NCBI GenBank assembly: GCA_000231825.2
Contig: JH720305.1
Location: 1,005,557-1,069,556, forward strand
Source: Tetrahymena elliotti 4EA
Lineage: Eukaryota > Ciliophora > Oligohymenophorea > Hymenostomatida > Tetrahymenidae
DNA: 64,000 bases
Direction: 5' to 3'
The notes under the pieces are model-generated. The model had not been told where the DNA came from. It made no database searches and was given only the letters and a program-made list of their open reading frames with translations. The position numbers were made by a program, and so were the translations under genes. How positions within the stretch are numbered: position 1 is the first letter of the stretch; each line of letters starts with the position of its first letter. This document shows positions 1-13,595 of the stretch, piece by piece.

Positions 1-779
1 TTTATTATCTATATATTTTTTCTTTTATCTATTTAGTTTGCCTATGTAATTATAATCAAATTAAAAAAAGATCATTACTTCAAAGTATTTTATTATTTTA
101 GATGAAACAGGCTTAATTATAATTTAGTTAGGCTTGTTAAATTCTTAAACTCTTTCATATGTGTTGGGATCGATTGAGTAGATAGTAACTTAATTATCTT
201 CATCACTTATTTAAGGATTGTAGATGACAATAATCTAATTAAAAATAAAGATATTTAAATACATTTTAAGCTTCTTTGAAAATTATATACCTTATAATAT
301 TAATATAATTTGGAAGTAAATTCAATTGTGTGTTTGCCAGGTGTAATTCCTTTTCTTTATTATTGAAAAATTATTAGTTTAGCTTTAAGCTTATAGTATT
401 TATAATTACAGAACGAAATAATCTTCTTCTGTTAAGAATGCAGTCTATTTGCCATCATCTAAACTAATGTAGGAATTTTAATGGTCTAAAATTGAATCTT
501 TCATGCTAAGTTAAGATTTTTCAACTATTTTTTATTAATTATAAAAATATTTTAAGTTTTTAATTCAATGCCTCTCAATTATTTTATTGAATATATAAAT
601 CGAAAATATTAGATTGCAATTTTTAAATAATATTGTAAGAAGCAATTAAACTAAATAAATCTACATTGTCTTATAACTTGTCCTCTAATAGTCAAAGTAC
701 TTTAGAGTTCATAATCACTTTGACATGCTACTAAAATAACTAAACTAGCTAAAACTAAAGTTTACAGAATTTGTTTCAT
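1..779 (-). CDS. EMC7: EMC7-like ER membrane protein complex subunit (partial, 3' end beyond window)
   Basis: Read with TAA/TAG as Gln, four exons join in phase: 779..665, 524..410, 354..291 and 234..1. The protein starts MKQILQTLVLASLVILVACQ, a clear signal peptide. A compact beta-sandwich-like domain follows, with ISLDDGKQTAFLTEEDYFVL and then ITPGKHTIEF. This pattern (short polar strand, G-x-F/F-V, then PG-x-H-x-IE) is what I recognise from EMC7, the lumenal beta-sandwich subunit of the complex that inserts transmembrane helices into the ER. The expected C-terminal membrane helix has not appeared when the frame reaches base 1 without a TGA, so the gene continues outside the window. Introns are 49 to 140 nt and AT-rich. 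It diverges from the EF-hand gene at 1235, so 780-1234 must hold both promoters. EMC7 is the best match; a more general carbohydrate-binding-like fold protein is the alternative. Confidence 0.7.
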
Positions 780-1234
780 ATTATCTATCTATAAATCTTC
801 TTGAATTTTTAAATGAAATTAATTAATTGTTAAATAAATTTGCAAATTATTAATCTTTTTTTTATTGATTTTCCTCTAAATTGTCTTTTTTTTGCAAATA
901 TCTTCTTTGAAAACATAATTATTTTAAATGCATGATATAGATAGCATTAAAATTTAAAGTACTTCTCATTATCTTATCATTGTAAAATTTTAATCTAAAA
1001 TTATTTTTTATTTTAAATTAAAAAAATAAAACAAATAATTATTTTTGTCAAAATCGAATTATAATTTAAATATTTTAATCAAAAACAAATAATTCAAATC
1101 AATGAATGAATTTGAAAATTATTGGTAAATAAAAGAAGTTAATATAAAAACTTTGAATTAATTTGTAAATTACTAAAAGTTATATACAATAAACAAATTG
1201 AAGTAAATAAAGAAGTTTGTATAGAATATATAGA
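780..1234. other. Divergent intergenic spacer
   Basis: AT-rich spacer between two divergently transcribed genes, the EMC7-like gene on the minus strand and the EF-hand gene on the plus strand. It must contain both promoters. I see no recognisable box or repeat beyond poly-A and poly-T runs. Confidence 0.5.
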
Positions 1235-3069
1235 ATGAGCACTCAAAAGTAATCATCTTATTTACAATTTGAGATAGGGAAGCAGTTTGAATTAGATTTA
1301 GCTAATATTATTAAGGGAATTGCATTTGCAGAAATATCTGTATATTTTTTATTTTTACATCTTTAAGCCAATACCAAATTATGTTCAAATTAGATAGAAA
1401 ATATGAAAATAAAGTCAGCTGAAGACCCTCATTATGATATTTTTATGGCATGGGAAAGTATTGATATATAAAAGAAAGGTTAAATAACAACCCCATAGTT
1501 ATCTTTATTTCTTGGGTAAGCATTTTAGACAGTTTTAAATAAATTATTTTTTTTATAACGAGTGAATGAAAAGAGCTAAAAAAAATGAATTTCTTTGTTA
1601 TTCACTAGATAAAATCTAATATTTATGATTTTAAAATATTAGGAAGAACCATACTCCATGCTCTGAATATGAATCTTCATACTTGATAAATTTGATTTCA
1701 AAAGGGAAAGAAGTGCTTTAGGAATAAGAGTAAATAAATATTTTAGGAAATAAATAGATTATTATAAAAAAAATTGCTTTTAATTAATGCTACTTTAAAA
1801 ATCAAATTTGTTAATTTATTAATTAATTAATTCATAACATCGTTAAATTTTGAACTATTATTCATTCTTTTTTCAAAATTAAATCAAAAGCTTTATAGAG
1901 TGGTTTTTGCCATACACTAATTACAACTTAAAGGTTCTCGCCTTGAGAAGAAGAGAAAATAATTTATAACTTAGACGTATCCACAGTATGGATGATAGTG
2001 TTGTTAAGTAGACTTCTTAAAAGTAAGCATCAGAAATATTGGGATCTGAGCTAGGATTTTACAGAGATATTGATAAGTTAAAGTAGCAATTTGTAAAAGA
2101 TCATTCATACAATATTCATGATATATTTAAATGCATAGAAGTAAATGAAAATGGTTTATTTGATTATTAAGGGTAAATCTTTTTTATTTTTCAATCAAAT
2201 TTTTAATTATTTTTTAAATAAGGCTTAAAAATTTTATGAAGAAATTAAATATCTTATTTAATGAGGAAGAATGCTTAGGTTTTTTCTACCGTTGCTGTGC
2301 AATAGATAGTCATAAAAAGGAAATATCATATGAAGAATTGGCTTAGAGTATTATTCCAAATGAACCTTTCTTGTTTAAGGCATATTAAAATACATTTAAT
2401 TCTAATGACATATCAAAATATATGATTAAAAAAGCAGGTGATTTTAATTTCGATGTTACACCTTTATCTTTTGCAAGAAAACCCCCTATTGAGAAGAAAA
2501 ATATGATGCAGCATTTCTATCCTTTTAGAAAATGCTTTGATCCTTACTCCAGTGGTAAAGTTGAATTTTGTAGAGATTAAGGCTATATGGCTGAATTAAC
2601 TCACTATAATTAGACTTACTTTAATCCTTGCAAAGATAATAGCTGTATAATTAGAAACAGTAATAAAGATGGAGGTATAAGAACCCATGACCATTTTTAT
2701 GATAGATACTATGCTTTATTATATGACAGAGAAAAGTCTGAAATTTTATACAATAAATTAGGTAAAAAGTATGTATATGATCAAAAGATTAATGATCTTA
2801 AAAATGATATGAAGAAAGGAGTAACTACAACTTAAAGCAGGATGCGTTCTCATAGTTCTTACAATCCAAATAGGACCAATATTCATATATAAAAATAAAG
2901 TTAAATTGATCCAACTGATAGAATAAGTGCAAATTTTTTAGACAATCCTGCAAATAAAAAATCTACACAACCTAATATGTTCACTCAAGAAAGCTTAGGA
3001 TAAGGGGGATACAGAGATAACACTCCAACTATGAGATATGGATAAAAATTTGATGATGACGATTTCTGA
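1235..3069 (+). CDS. EF-hand domain protein, ciliate type
   Basis: Four exons, 1235..1515, 1643..1729, 1891..2172 and 2223..3069, add up to 499 codons and end at TGA, giving 498 aa. The N-terminal half carries degenerate EF-hand helices and loops: DIQKKGQITTPQLSLFLG (about residues 78-95) and, after the second splice, QDFIEWFLPY. A third EF-like stretch is NENGLFDYQGLKNFMKKL. The loops lack several calcium ligands, so calcium binding is uncertain. A further segment with scattered Cys residues follows, then a polar, basic C-terminal tail ending in FDDDDF. I recognise the general architecture of alveolate EF-hand family proteins but no specific orthologue. The function is unknown; a cytoskeletal or ciliary scaffold is one possibility. 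Confidence 0.75.
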
Positions 3070-4023
3070 TTTACTTTTGCAAAAATTAACTAAATAATAA
3101 ATAAATAATTAATTAAAAATATCTAAGATTCTTATACTTTTAAATCTTCTTTTATGTTTTCTCTTTTTTATCAATTATTTGAAAAATAATCTACAAAGAA
3201 AGAGTTTTATTTATTCATAAACATGCTTTTTTAAATCATTTTTTAGCTTTCTCAGAAGAAAAAATTTTTGTTATAAATAAATGGCATGAATTGGGTTTTT
3301 ATTCGATTTATAAATTTTAGTAAAATATTTAAGAATTTTTAAACTTTTCCAATTTTATGTTTTAAATTTTAATAGCCTTATTTTTTTTAAATAACTACTT
3401 TTTAATAAACTTAAGTTTAAACTTTTTTTCTAGTATTTGAAAACTCTTTTGAGAGATATTTATTTTAAAAGATTTCAAAAAATTAAAATTAGTAGAGATA
3501 GTTACAATAAGTAAATATAATCTAAAAATGTCAATTTAGAAATAAAATCGAATCATTTAATGTGATAAAGTTATAAAACTTATTTTGTTAATAGATCTTA
3601 AAGATGTTTTTTAATTTTTTTAAACAAAATTTTATGTTCTGAATAAAAAATTTTACAGAAAAATACTTTTAAAAAAATAAAGAAAACTTTTCTGATTTTT
3701 TGAGATAATAAATTAATAAATTGAGGAATGTTTTGAAATATAATGGATTTGGATCTATAAAAGGTAAAGATCTACTAAGTAGTAACAAGAAAAGAAATTC
3801 AAATAAGTAGTAAGAATTATGGATAATAAATGTAAAATCTACAAATCTAAAAATATAGTAAAAAAGTTAATTTTAATCAAATTTTGGTTAATATATCTAT
3901 CAATATTTTTGATTAAAATATTAAAATATTGAAGCTAAGTATTTTTTCTAAGATATAAATAACTAAATTAATTAAGTAGGAATCAACTCAAAACATATTT
4001 GTGTATTTCAACAAAAATTAGAT
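3070..4023. other. Intergenic spacer
   Basis: AT-rich spacer between two genes on the plus strand. It holds the 3' flank of the EF-hand gene and the promoter of the importin gene. No conserved coding segment or structured repeat is visible. Confidence 0.5.
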
Positions 4024-7000
4024 ATGGATCAAGCAATTCTTTTAAAGGTTAGAGAAGCCCTCTAGCTATCTATGATGAGTAGTGATAAGTCTATTAGAGA
4101 CCAGTCATTACAATTTTTAAAGCAAATGAATGAAAATCAGTAGTTCTTTTTGATATTATTTGAAATCATCAATAATAAGGATTATGGAGAGACTTAAAAT
4201 TTACAAGCAGCAATTTATATTACAAAATTCATTTAGACTGAATATGTGAAATTAGAGGGGACATTTAAGTTCGATCTTTAGGATGCAATGCTTTAGTCAT
4301 TCCTCAATCACAGCATTTCAAAAGTTAGAAATTAGTTGAGAGTAGGTATCATGCGCTTAATTATAACAGATTTCCCTAAGAGCAAGATATTAGAACTGTT
4401 GATTTAAACTCTTAATGAGGAAAAATTGGTATAAATGAGCAGTGAGTAAATTACAACTGTAACAACCTTATATTATTTTGTTTTTAAAGCTCTTTATTAA
4501 GACAAGCAACATGACCATAAATTGAAATCTTTTGTTGTTAATTATTACAATCAAAAACGTGACTTATTTTTTGCTATTATAGCTGCTTCAATAGAAAAAC
4601 TTTAATTGTTTGCTAACACTTATCAGAATGGTATAACTAATTTTGATTAGGCTATGAATGAACTTAACAATTTAGTTAATATTTCTTGTCTTAGATATGC
4701 TATTAAATTCTTAAATATTGAAAATTTACTCTCAATAAACAATTAAGCTTAGCTCAATGAACTTGTTAATTAAGTATAAGTAGTTTAATAGATTACACTC
4801 AGATTCAGTAGTTTTGTAAATCTCCATGGTTCAGTAGAATAACAAGAAAAGCTATTTGACTTTATCCATTCTTTACGTTAAGTTATTTACAGTTACCACA
4901 AATATTTCATAGGCGCTGTTTAAGAAAAGAGAACCACAGCCAACAAAGCTATAGTTGTTCTTGAATACTTTAAAGGCACATACTTTGTAAACTCATAAAA
5001 CCTCATCCTAAATAATGAAAGCTTTATCAGCTCTCAACAATTAAATGATACCTCTTTACTTAACAAGCTCAACTCTCAACCAAAATTAGTTCAGTTCTTT
5101 GAAGATGAATGCAATTTAATTACTTAATCTCTTGATTTTTGTAGTGAACTTATCCAAGTCTTAGGATTCCGTTCCAGCTAACATCTTTTCTATGGAGATC
5201 AAAAATCTCTTGAAGAAACTTGTGATGACGAAGTTGTTATTTGCTAATACTTCGATTAGCATTACTTCTAAATCATTATTGAATTCCTCCTTAAAAAGGT
5301 AAATAGATTAAAATAAATATTAATCAAAAAGCAAGCTTTATTTTGAAGCATTTTATTACAAAAACAACAAAAAGAAAATTTATTTAAATGAGCTTTTCAA
5401 ACAATTTTCTTTTAGAAATACATTAAATTAAAATAAATTATATTTTTATTTTAAAAGGTACTCCAACTGAATTGGAGTTAGTTAGCAATGATTAATTTGG
5501 AGCCAGAGAGAGCTTTTTCTGAGGATAAAGGCTCAGATATGACAGGTATTCGTAAGGCTGGTGTAAATTTGTTAATAGTATTCATGTAAAGTGTTAATGA
5601 AGAAAAGATGTTAGAATTAATTAACTAGCTTTTAATTAAATTTACTTCAACTATATGCACTGGTAAATAACCCTATTCTGAAATGTTAGAAAGAGAAGCC
5701 TTTTACTTTATCATGAATGGTCTATATAAAGAAATTAAAAACACAGTTGAATTTGAGGATTGGTATGTAAGTGTTTTATCTACTGAATTGATCATAGACG
5801 ATGATAATTTAACTCCTCTTAAAGTTTAAATTCTTAATCTTATTTATAGTTACTTGTCTAATGCATATCAAATTCCTGAAGACACTGCTATGAGTCTATT
5901 CTAAAATATTGCTTCCTTAATGATTGATGGTAACTAATCTATTTATATCAGGTAACATTTTTTAAAATTTAATTAATTTCAATTTCAAGATATTTTTTGA
6001 GAGAAATAATAAAATAATCTTTTTTGACTGTGAAACAGATTGATGAGTATGAAGTGTTTTATACCACTTATGGATAACTGTATAGATTTGATGGTAAATA
6101 TAGATTAGATTATGGTTGGGATTAGAGAATTGTTTAATCAATGTGAAGAATCAGAGTCTAAAATGCTCTTACTTGAGTTTGTTTAAAATTTGATCGATTT
6201 AATTAAGGATACTTCCCCTGAATTTATGACCCCTGTTTTCTAATTTTTATATAAAGAATGGTAGTAAGCTTGCGATAATGAGGATAGTCAACAACTTTCT
6301 TTGAAGGCTTAGATTACTAAGGTTCTTTCATCTATTTTAATAAAGTAAGGTTTGGATATCACTTAGATTTAATTTATAACCGAGGTAATTAACTATGGAA
6401 CATAGACTGATGAGTTATAGGAAATATATTTGATAGAAAATGCATGCAGATTAATGTACTTCTTCATTAAGGAGTTAAATAAGAAGCTCAGTGAAGATTA
6501 TCCTACTTCTATGATGAATATTTTAAAGTTAAAATCAACAGATATTTACACTCCTTATGAGTAAGCAATTCGTGAGAGAGAAATGTTGGTCAAAGAAGCT
6601 GCTATTTTAGAAAAGGTCTTTTTGAATTTCGTACAAAGAATTGAATCTATTTTCTTGAATAAACAAAGTTTGTATAATACTAGTATCTTAATACTTTTAG
6701 AATTCATAAATTCTCCTTTTGAAACTGTAGCTTAGAGTGTAGGAAATACTATTTATAAGGGAATTTTAGATAACTTAAATCAAATTAAAGATGAACTTTT
6801 CTGTTTTATTTTTGATGCTTTGGAATATTTATAAATTGTTTATCCTATATCAACTGCACAAGTTGTTGAGCAGATTACTTTAAATCTTATCAGTGAATCT
6901 ATTAAAAAAGGACTTTTTAATAACTAAATGAAATTATATGTCCTTAGAATTATCGGTCGTGCTTTCTTTAACAATATTTCTGTTGGTACTTCTTTATGTG

Positions 7001-7506
7001 AAAAAATAGCTTCAGCCTTCCAAGAACCTGACTTCCTTAACAATTTACTTGGTGAAACAGCAAAACTTTTAGAGTAAATTAAGCCTGAGTTGTATTTCTA
7101 TAGAATGCAATATAGCTGTATGCTCTCTGTTATTCAAATACTCCTGAAAGTATCTAATACAGAAGGAAATGCTCAAGCTATAACTGACTTAAAAATTCGT
7201 TCTCTTATTGACACCTATGTCTAAGAATTAGAAAAAGTTCTTCATGTTATAAAGTAAAGTTATGATAAATCTATTTCATCAGATGAACACTGGATTCTAT
7301 CTAATTTACGTTAACTATTGAAAAACGAAGAAATCTTAGATCCTCAAGAAGTAAATATCGATCGCACTAACTTAGTTACTAAGAATTTGAATTCAGATAA
7401 ACTTAAAAAAATTGATTTTGCTCCTCATACCAAATTATTCTTCTCTTAGAATAATATCATTCCCAGCATCGATATAGATTTTGATAAATTATCTCTTGAT
7501 TGTTGA
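4024..7506 (+). CDS. Importin-beta family nuclear transport receptor (importin 7/8-like)
   Basis: Three exons, 4024..5298, 5458..5951 and 6039..7506, give 1079 codons (1078 aa). That is the usual length of importin 7/8. The start is MDQAILLKVREALQLSMMSS, followed by an importin-beta N-terminal-type segment: residues being RDQSLQFLKQM, then LQAAIYITKFIQ, and FKFDLQDAMLQSFL, which aligns in character with the FNI-x-END region of importin 7. Helical HEAT-type repeats run through the rest, including EVINYGTQTDELQEIYLIEN, which resembles the TQTDE segment of importins 7 and 8. Family members bind Ran-GTP and carry ribosomal proteins, histones and other cargo into the nucleus. The importin-beta superfamily assignment is firm. 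The 7/8 subgroup is an inference, and exportin-2-like proteins are the main alternative. Confidence 0.82.
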
Positions 7507-8032
7507 GATGATAATTCAAACAAGATATTTTCGTTTAAAATAATTTATTTATACATACATATTTTTTTGTAAAGTAATTCATTTATTATTAAAATTCTAA
7601 ATTAATCTTCCATCAACCCTCAGACAGTCAGTTCGTAAAAAAAAACAAATTTTATGATAAATCAACTTAATTTTTATTTCACTTAAACCTTGTTACTTTA
7701 TACTTTTAATTCCTTCTTCTTCTCCTTATTTTTTAAACTAACAGCATTTTTAAGTATTCAAATTTTACATACATTGTTTAGCATAAAGTAATTTATTTTA
7801 AATATAAAACCTTGAATAAAGAAATAGAGATAGAATAACTTAGGTAATTTTTACTCTATTTTAATGCAAAAATAAATACATAATATTAAAATACTAATTT
7901 AATTAATAGTTTATAGAATTCATTTATATCAAATCTTGAAAATAAATCTCATATTATTACTATTTTTAAGGTAGTTATCTGTTAATTTTTTATCTTGAAA
8001 TGAAACATAGGTATATTTTGTATAATTTATTT
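7507..8032. other. Convergent intergenic spacer
   Basis: Spacer between two convergent genes, so it should hold only 3' flanks and polyadenylation signals. Sequence is AT-rich with no other feature visible. Confidence 0.5.
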
Positions 8033-8954
8033 TCAATCTCTTGTGGAAGGACCAAATCCTTCATATCCATCTTCATCTTCATCAAATACTGGTTTTTTGG
8101 TTTTTCTTTTTATAGTTTTTACTTTCTTAGGTTTTTATTCTTATTGTTATGATTTCTAAAGTAAATTTTTCAAATTAGGATCATCTTGTTAATCTTCATC
8201 TTCTTCTTCTTTTGTTAAGCCAATACCAAATCCAATTTACTTTTTATTCTCCTTAGCATATTCAAATACTTCTTATTTATATTCCTCTGCTATTTATATA
8301 CCTTAGTTATAATCTTTTCTTAGTCCTTCTAAGAAATCTTCTCTAGTGTCGAAATCAAAACCTTCTTCTCCTTCAGCTTCTTCAAACTTATATCTAGAAA
8401 TTTAAATTTGAAATTTATTAATTTTGTATCATTCGATTTGAAATGCTTACTTATTTCTTCTATCAGGTACATCTTTAATTTAATTATCTTAGTTTGAGAA
8501 AGGCTCTCCTTTTAAAGCTTTAGTAATATACTAATTTTAAAAACAAAATTAAAAATGTTGTCAAGGTCTAATTAAAAAGAAATACCTCATTTTCTTTTTC
8601 AATTTCCTATTCTTTAAGAGTTTTAACCTTGAACACACTTTGGTTCATTTTATCAAATTAATTTTCCATCTTATAAATAATATATGTTGAGAATGAAACA
8701 AAAGCCAAAAAAGGGAAAGTCTCCTTCATGAACAGTCTAAATTTACGAGTTTAAAAATAGCCGTAGCCACTAGATATTCTTTCCTTAACCAATTAAAAGA
8801 AAGTTTTCTTTTAAAAATTATGTTAAAATGTCTATTCTGTATAAAGTTTTCTTCTGACAAACTCCTCTTTTTCTTCTTTAGTTAGCTATTTTTCAACATC
8901 TACTTTGATATTCTTTTTTAAATACTATTTAATCTTTTCTTCGTGTGGGTTCAT
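8033..8954 (-). CDS. Hypothetical protein with one membrane segment and acidic/basic C-terminus
   Basis: Exons 8954..8586, 8530..8451 and 8393..8033 give 270 codons (269 aa) ending at TGA. The N-terminus is charged and helical (MNPHEEKIKQYLKKNIKVDV). A single hydrophobic stretch, FPFLAFVSFSTYIIY, lies near residue 85 and is followed by a coiled, charged region. The second half is acidic (EEAEGEEGFDF) and ends in a lysine-rich patch (KKVKTIKRKTKKP) and an acidic tail. I do not recognise the family. The pattern of a small N-terminal domain, one membrane segment and a charged tail would fit a ciliate-specific mitochondrial or ER membrane protein, but nothing in the sequence fixes the compartment. 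All three splice junctions keep phase, which supports a real gene. Confidence 0.65.
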
Positions 8955-10486
8955 TTTTATTATAGAGATTAGTTGCTATTTTTGTGATGGTCTTGATAAA
9001 ATATTTAAGAATACAGTTGCACTTTGATTTAACAAAAAGCTATTTTGTGGTTAATGCTTAAGCTAATTTTATATTGTTTGATAAATAATTTTGAAAAAAT
9101 ATTAATTGGAATGTTAAACACCTACAATTAATATTTATTATTCTTCTTTAGATTAATTTAATAAATTAAATCTAATGTAGAAAGTTCTAATTTAAAAGAT
9201 ATATTTTATAAATTTTATGAATTTTAAAATCAATTATATCCATAGTAAGTGGTCAAAAGCATGCTTCATTTTATAACCAATAATTACTTACAAAGGACTT
9301 ATCAAATAATATTTTATTTATTCTTATTCACTCTTAATACAAAAAATTCAATTTAAAACCAAATTATATCATAAAGAGTGTTTTTTTATCCATTATTTTT
9401 TATAAAAAAGATCAATTTTTACTATTTATTATCTTAGAATATTTAAGTTAAATATTTTTTCTTTTTTTTTAAGAATGTTAAAAATTATTTTTTTTAAAGT
9501 CTTACACTTCATATAAAAATAAATAAAAAATACTTCTAAATAAATAAGGATAGTTAAAGTATTGCTTGAATTACTTTTTTTAATAGATTTATTAATTTGT
9601 ATATTAATTTTTATTTTAAAAGGATATTATCTTTGTATTGTCAACTAAACTAAGACTGAAATTAATATTTCAAATAAAAAAAATAATTAAAAAATTTATT
9701 TTATTTTTACTTTTTCATTATTTTCTCTTTCATAATAATTTTTTATGTATTTATGAAGAGAGAATAAAAAAATAATAATTAATCACAAAAAGCCAATTCT
9801 GTTTTCAAATATTTTATTTAATTATGAAATATAAAAATTATGTTGAAATGAATAAATATTTCTTAAATCTCATGAAAAATTGCTTTTTATTTAAATTTGA
9901 GTAATAATATATGACAATTAATAGAGTGATATTAGTAAATCGAATTAAGAATTTGCGCGCGATTGATTTTTTTTGTTTTAACAGTATTAATTAAGCAATT
10001 GGAATTTGAAGTTAGACGAATCGTTAGAAGGAAAAAGGAATAAGTATATTGAAAGTGAAAATAAAATGAATAAAATATTTATTTGATAAAGATTTGAAAA
10101 GGTGTGATTAATTTATGAGAGAGCATCCTCTCAAAAGCATTTAATGGAAGTAATGAAACGAAACAAGAATAAAACAAAATTATGATACATTAAATCTAAT
10201 ATTGTTTAATAGAGTAGTCAAATTTAACTTTATGTACTTATTTTATATGTTTTTTTATTAATTTTTATTTGCATGCATCATCAGATGAAATTACTTATTA
10301 GCTTATTAATTAGATAGTTGTTGTTAATTAGTTATTATTATTATTTGTATTTCTATGTTTATTTCCAAAATATGCTATCTATGAGTCAACCCTTCATAAA
10401 TTCTAAACTACAAACTCGATATTCAGCAATTATTTAATATTTATTTAACTCGATTGTTTGAAAAAGAATCTTTGTCAAATCATTCC
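8955..10486. other. Intergenic spacer, very AT-rich
   Basis: About 1.5 kb between two minus-strand genes. It contains the promoter side of the 8033-8954 gene and the 3' flank of histone H3. The only non-AT-rich spot is a GCGCGCG run at 9955-9961. No credible coding segment is seen. Confidence 0.45.
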
Positions 10487-10897
<411 letters not shown>

Positions 10898-12698
10898 TTT
10901 TGTTTGTTTGTATAATGAGTTTTATTTTTTTTTTTAAATTAATTTTTCTTTTAAATTAAGTAATTATACAAAATTCAATCTCTTCCCTCTCTTAAATAAA
11001 TTTCAAAAATTCGATCTTAAACACAATCTTGAATCTGATTGGATAGATTCTCAAAATGATCCAAATCTTTTTTGATTTGAATAAATAAATAATCATCTTA
11101 ATAATTTATTTTCAACTTCAATCTCGTACTCTAAAGATCTCACTTATAATTTCACTATCCAAGCTAAAATCTATTAATGTATCTATTTATCTTCTTCTTC
11201 TTCATAAAATTTTCAAATTTTTTGCAGATATGAAAATTTAACTTCCATTATTAGATATATCAAAAAATAAATTTTATTAAAAAGAGCTCATTAAAAATAG
11301 AATATTTTTTAAAATTAGTTTAGGCGCTTCATTCCTTAAGTTATAAAAATTTTCAAATTGATAAAGTTAATCAACAACATTAAAAATAAATAAATAAATA
11401 ATTCTGTTAATAAACAAATTTTTGAAATGATAATTTGTAAAAATTTTGATACATTTAAAAACTACTAATTAAAAAAAGTACAAATTAAATATTTTATGAT
11501 TTTTGATTTTATTTTATTAAAAAGTAGTTCATTTAATTCTAATCATTATTAAGATTCTTTTTAGAATTATTTTTTTAAAAAAATTCTCAAAAAAGTTAAT
11601 TTTATTAATATTTTCAATCTTAAAATATTTATTAATTTAAAATAATTTTAAAAATCTATTTTGACTATTTAAAATTCAACTTAAAAATATAAATTCCTTC
11701 TTCTGCTTGTGTATAATAATTTGAAGAGATGTGTAATTATTGATTTACTCTTTACAGCTATTCAAATAAAATTTATTTTGTAAATTTCAAACCATTTATG
11801 TTTTTTTTTATTTTACATTGAAAAATTAAATTAAAATGACCTTCGAATTAAAATCTTTCAAAATTAAATATAATTTATCATAACTTTAAAAAAGAAGATT
11901 ATTAAAAAATTTTAGCTTTTTACAAATTAAGTGTTAACTTTTAGATTAAAGATCTAAATGATATTATTTATCTACAAATTTAGAAAAATATTCAAGTAGA
12001 ATTGAAATGTTTAGAAGAGTAAAAATTTATTAATTAGTGGATTAAAATATTGATCCTTGATCTCAAAATAATTTTTAGTTGTTGTCGATTTTAACAATTT
12101 ATTGATATAAATTAAAGAGACTTTGTTAAGTATGACAAAAACTAAAATGTTTGTATTTTTAGTATTAATTATTTTTCTTCTATTCCTAATTCATCAGATT
12201 AATTTCTTTTTATCTACATAATTTTCATTTATTTTTTTTATAATACCAGTTCTTTTTAAAACTATTTCTAGTTGGAAATGGAGGACCAAGCTGGTGTAAA
12301 TTAAAAAGGATTTATTTAATCAAATATTTTTTTATGATATTATTAGAATTTAGATTTTTTATAAAATAAAAAATTAATAAATGAAAAATTATTTTCAATT
12401 TAAATTAATTATTATTTGTAAAGAATTTATTAACTAATTTTTCTTTTCTATATAATTAAGATTTTTAATTAAATTTTTAGGATTTTCTTAAGATTTTGTC
12501 AGATGTAGATTATTTAAAGTTCTTTACCGTGTAACATAAATTCCTTTTTTATTCTTTTGATAATAAAAAAAGTAATCAATCCAAAAATTGTTCGGGAAAA
12601 AATAAGGAATTCAATTCAAATATCAATTCTTCCAAGCTTACTATTCATTTAATAAAAGATAATAAAAAAAATTATAGAAAAACAAATAGAAATATAAA
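10898..12698. other. Divergent intergenic spacer upstream of histone H3 and an aldo-keto reductase
   Basis: About 1.8 kb between divergent genes. The minus-strand H3 promoter must lie near 10898-11200 and the reductase promoter near 12500-12698. There are long A and T tracts. No H4 gene or other conserved frame is found here. Confidence 0.45.
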
Positions 12699-13595
12699 AT
12701 GAGCGCTTTTAACAACTAATCAGAAATCTTACTTTCTAATGGATACAAAATGCCAGTTTTTGGTTTAGGTACATACTTAACATAGAATGAAGAAGAAATG
12801 ACTAATTTAATTCGCACTGCTTTGGATGTTGGGTACAGACACATAGATACTGCTTTGTACTACTAAAATGAACATATGATTGGTGCAGCTTTAAAGAAGA
12901 TTTTTAGTGAAGGAAAATATAAGAGAGAAGATATTTTTTTAGTTACCAAATAACTTCCTTTTAAAGGAGTTAAATGTATTGATATCTTCAGGTAGTAACT
13001 AAAAGACTTATAGGTAGAATATGTTGATTTACTTCTCATACATTTCCCTTATGTTCCTTTAACTGATGACAATCAAGTTAACCATAAGCCAGTTCATTAA
13101 ATATGGGCTGAATTTGAGGAAATACATAGCCTTGGATTAGTTAAGAGTTTGGGTATTTCTAATTTTAATTGCTAAATGGTTATTGATCTATTAGCTTATT
13201 GTAAAGTAAGACCAGTTGTTAATTAAATAGAACTTCATGTTTTTAATTAGCAAACAAATCTTATAGAATTTTTGAAGAAATCTAAAGTTTATCCTGTAGG
13301 ATATAGTCCTATGGCTAAATATAATGAAGTTATTAACAATGAAACATTAAAAGCAATAGCAAGTAAATATAAGGCCTCAGTAGCATAAATTTTGATTGCT
13401 ATCATGTTTTAGCAAGGAGTAGTTGTTATCCCTAAAACTGAAAAGCCTGAACGTTTGAAATAGAATTTTGAAGCACAAAAATTAGTATTTAGTGAAGAAG
13501 ATTTCTAAACTCTAAAGAACCTAAACAGCAACACAAGAATAGTCAACTTTGATTCTTACCCCGAATTTTTCAAAGGAGTTCCTTTGTATGATTGA
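12699..13595 (+). CDS. Aldo-keto reductase family oxidoreductase
   Basis: Single exon of 299 codons (298 aa), the normal size for the family. The catalytic tetrad is readable: Asp50 (GYRHIDTALYY), Tyr55, Lys84 (FLVTKQ) and His115 (LLLIHFP). The family signature SLGISNFN is present, and the C-terminal cofactor segment VVVIPKTEKPERLKQN gives the expected IPK-x-x-x-x-x-R-x-x-x-N phosphate-binding pattern for NADPH. These enzymes reduce aldehydes and ketones to alcohols in a TIM barrel in the cytosol. The substrate cannot be told from sequence. No signal peptide is present. The gene stands alone in a wide AT-rich region. Confidence 0.93.
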
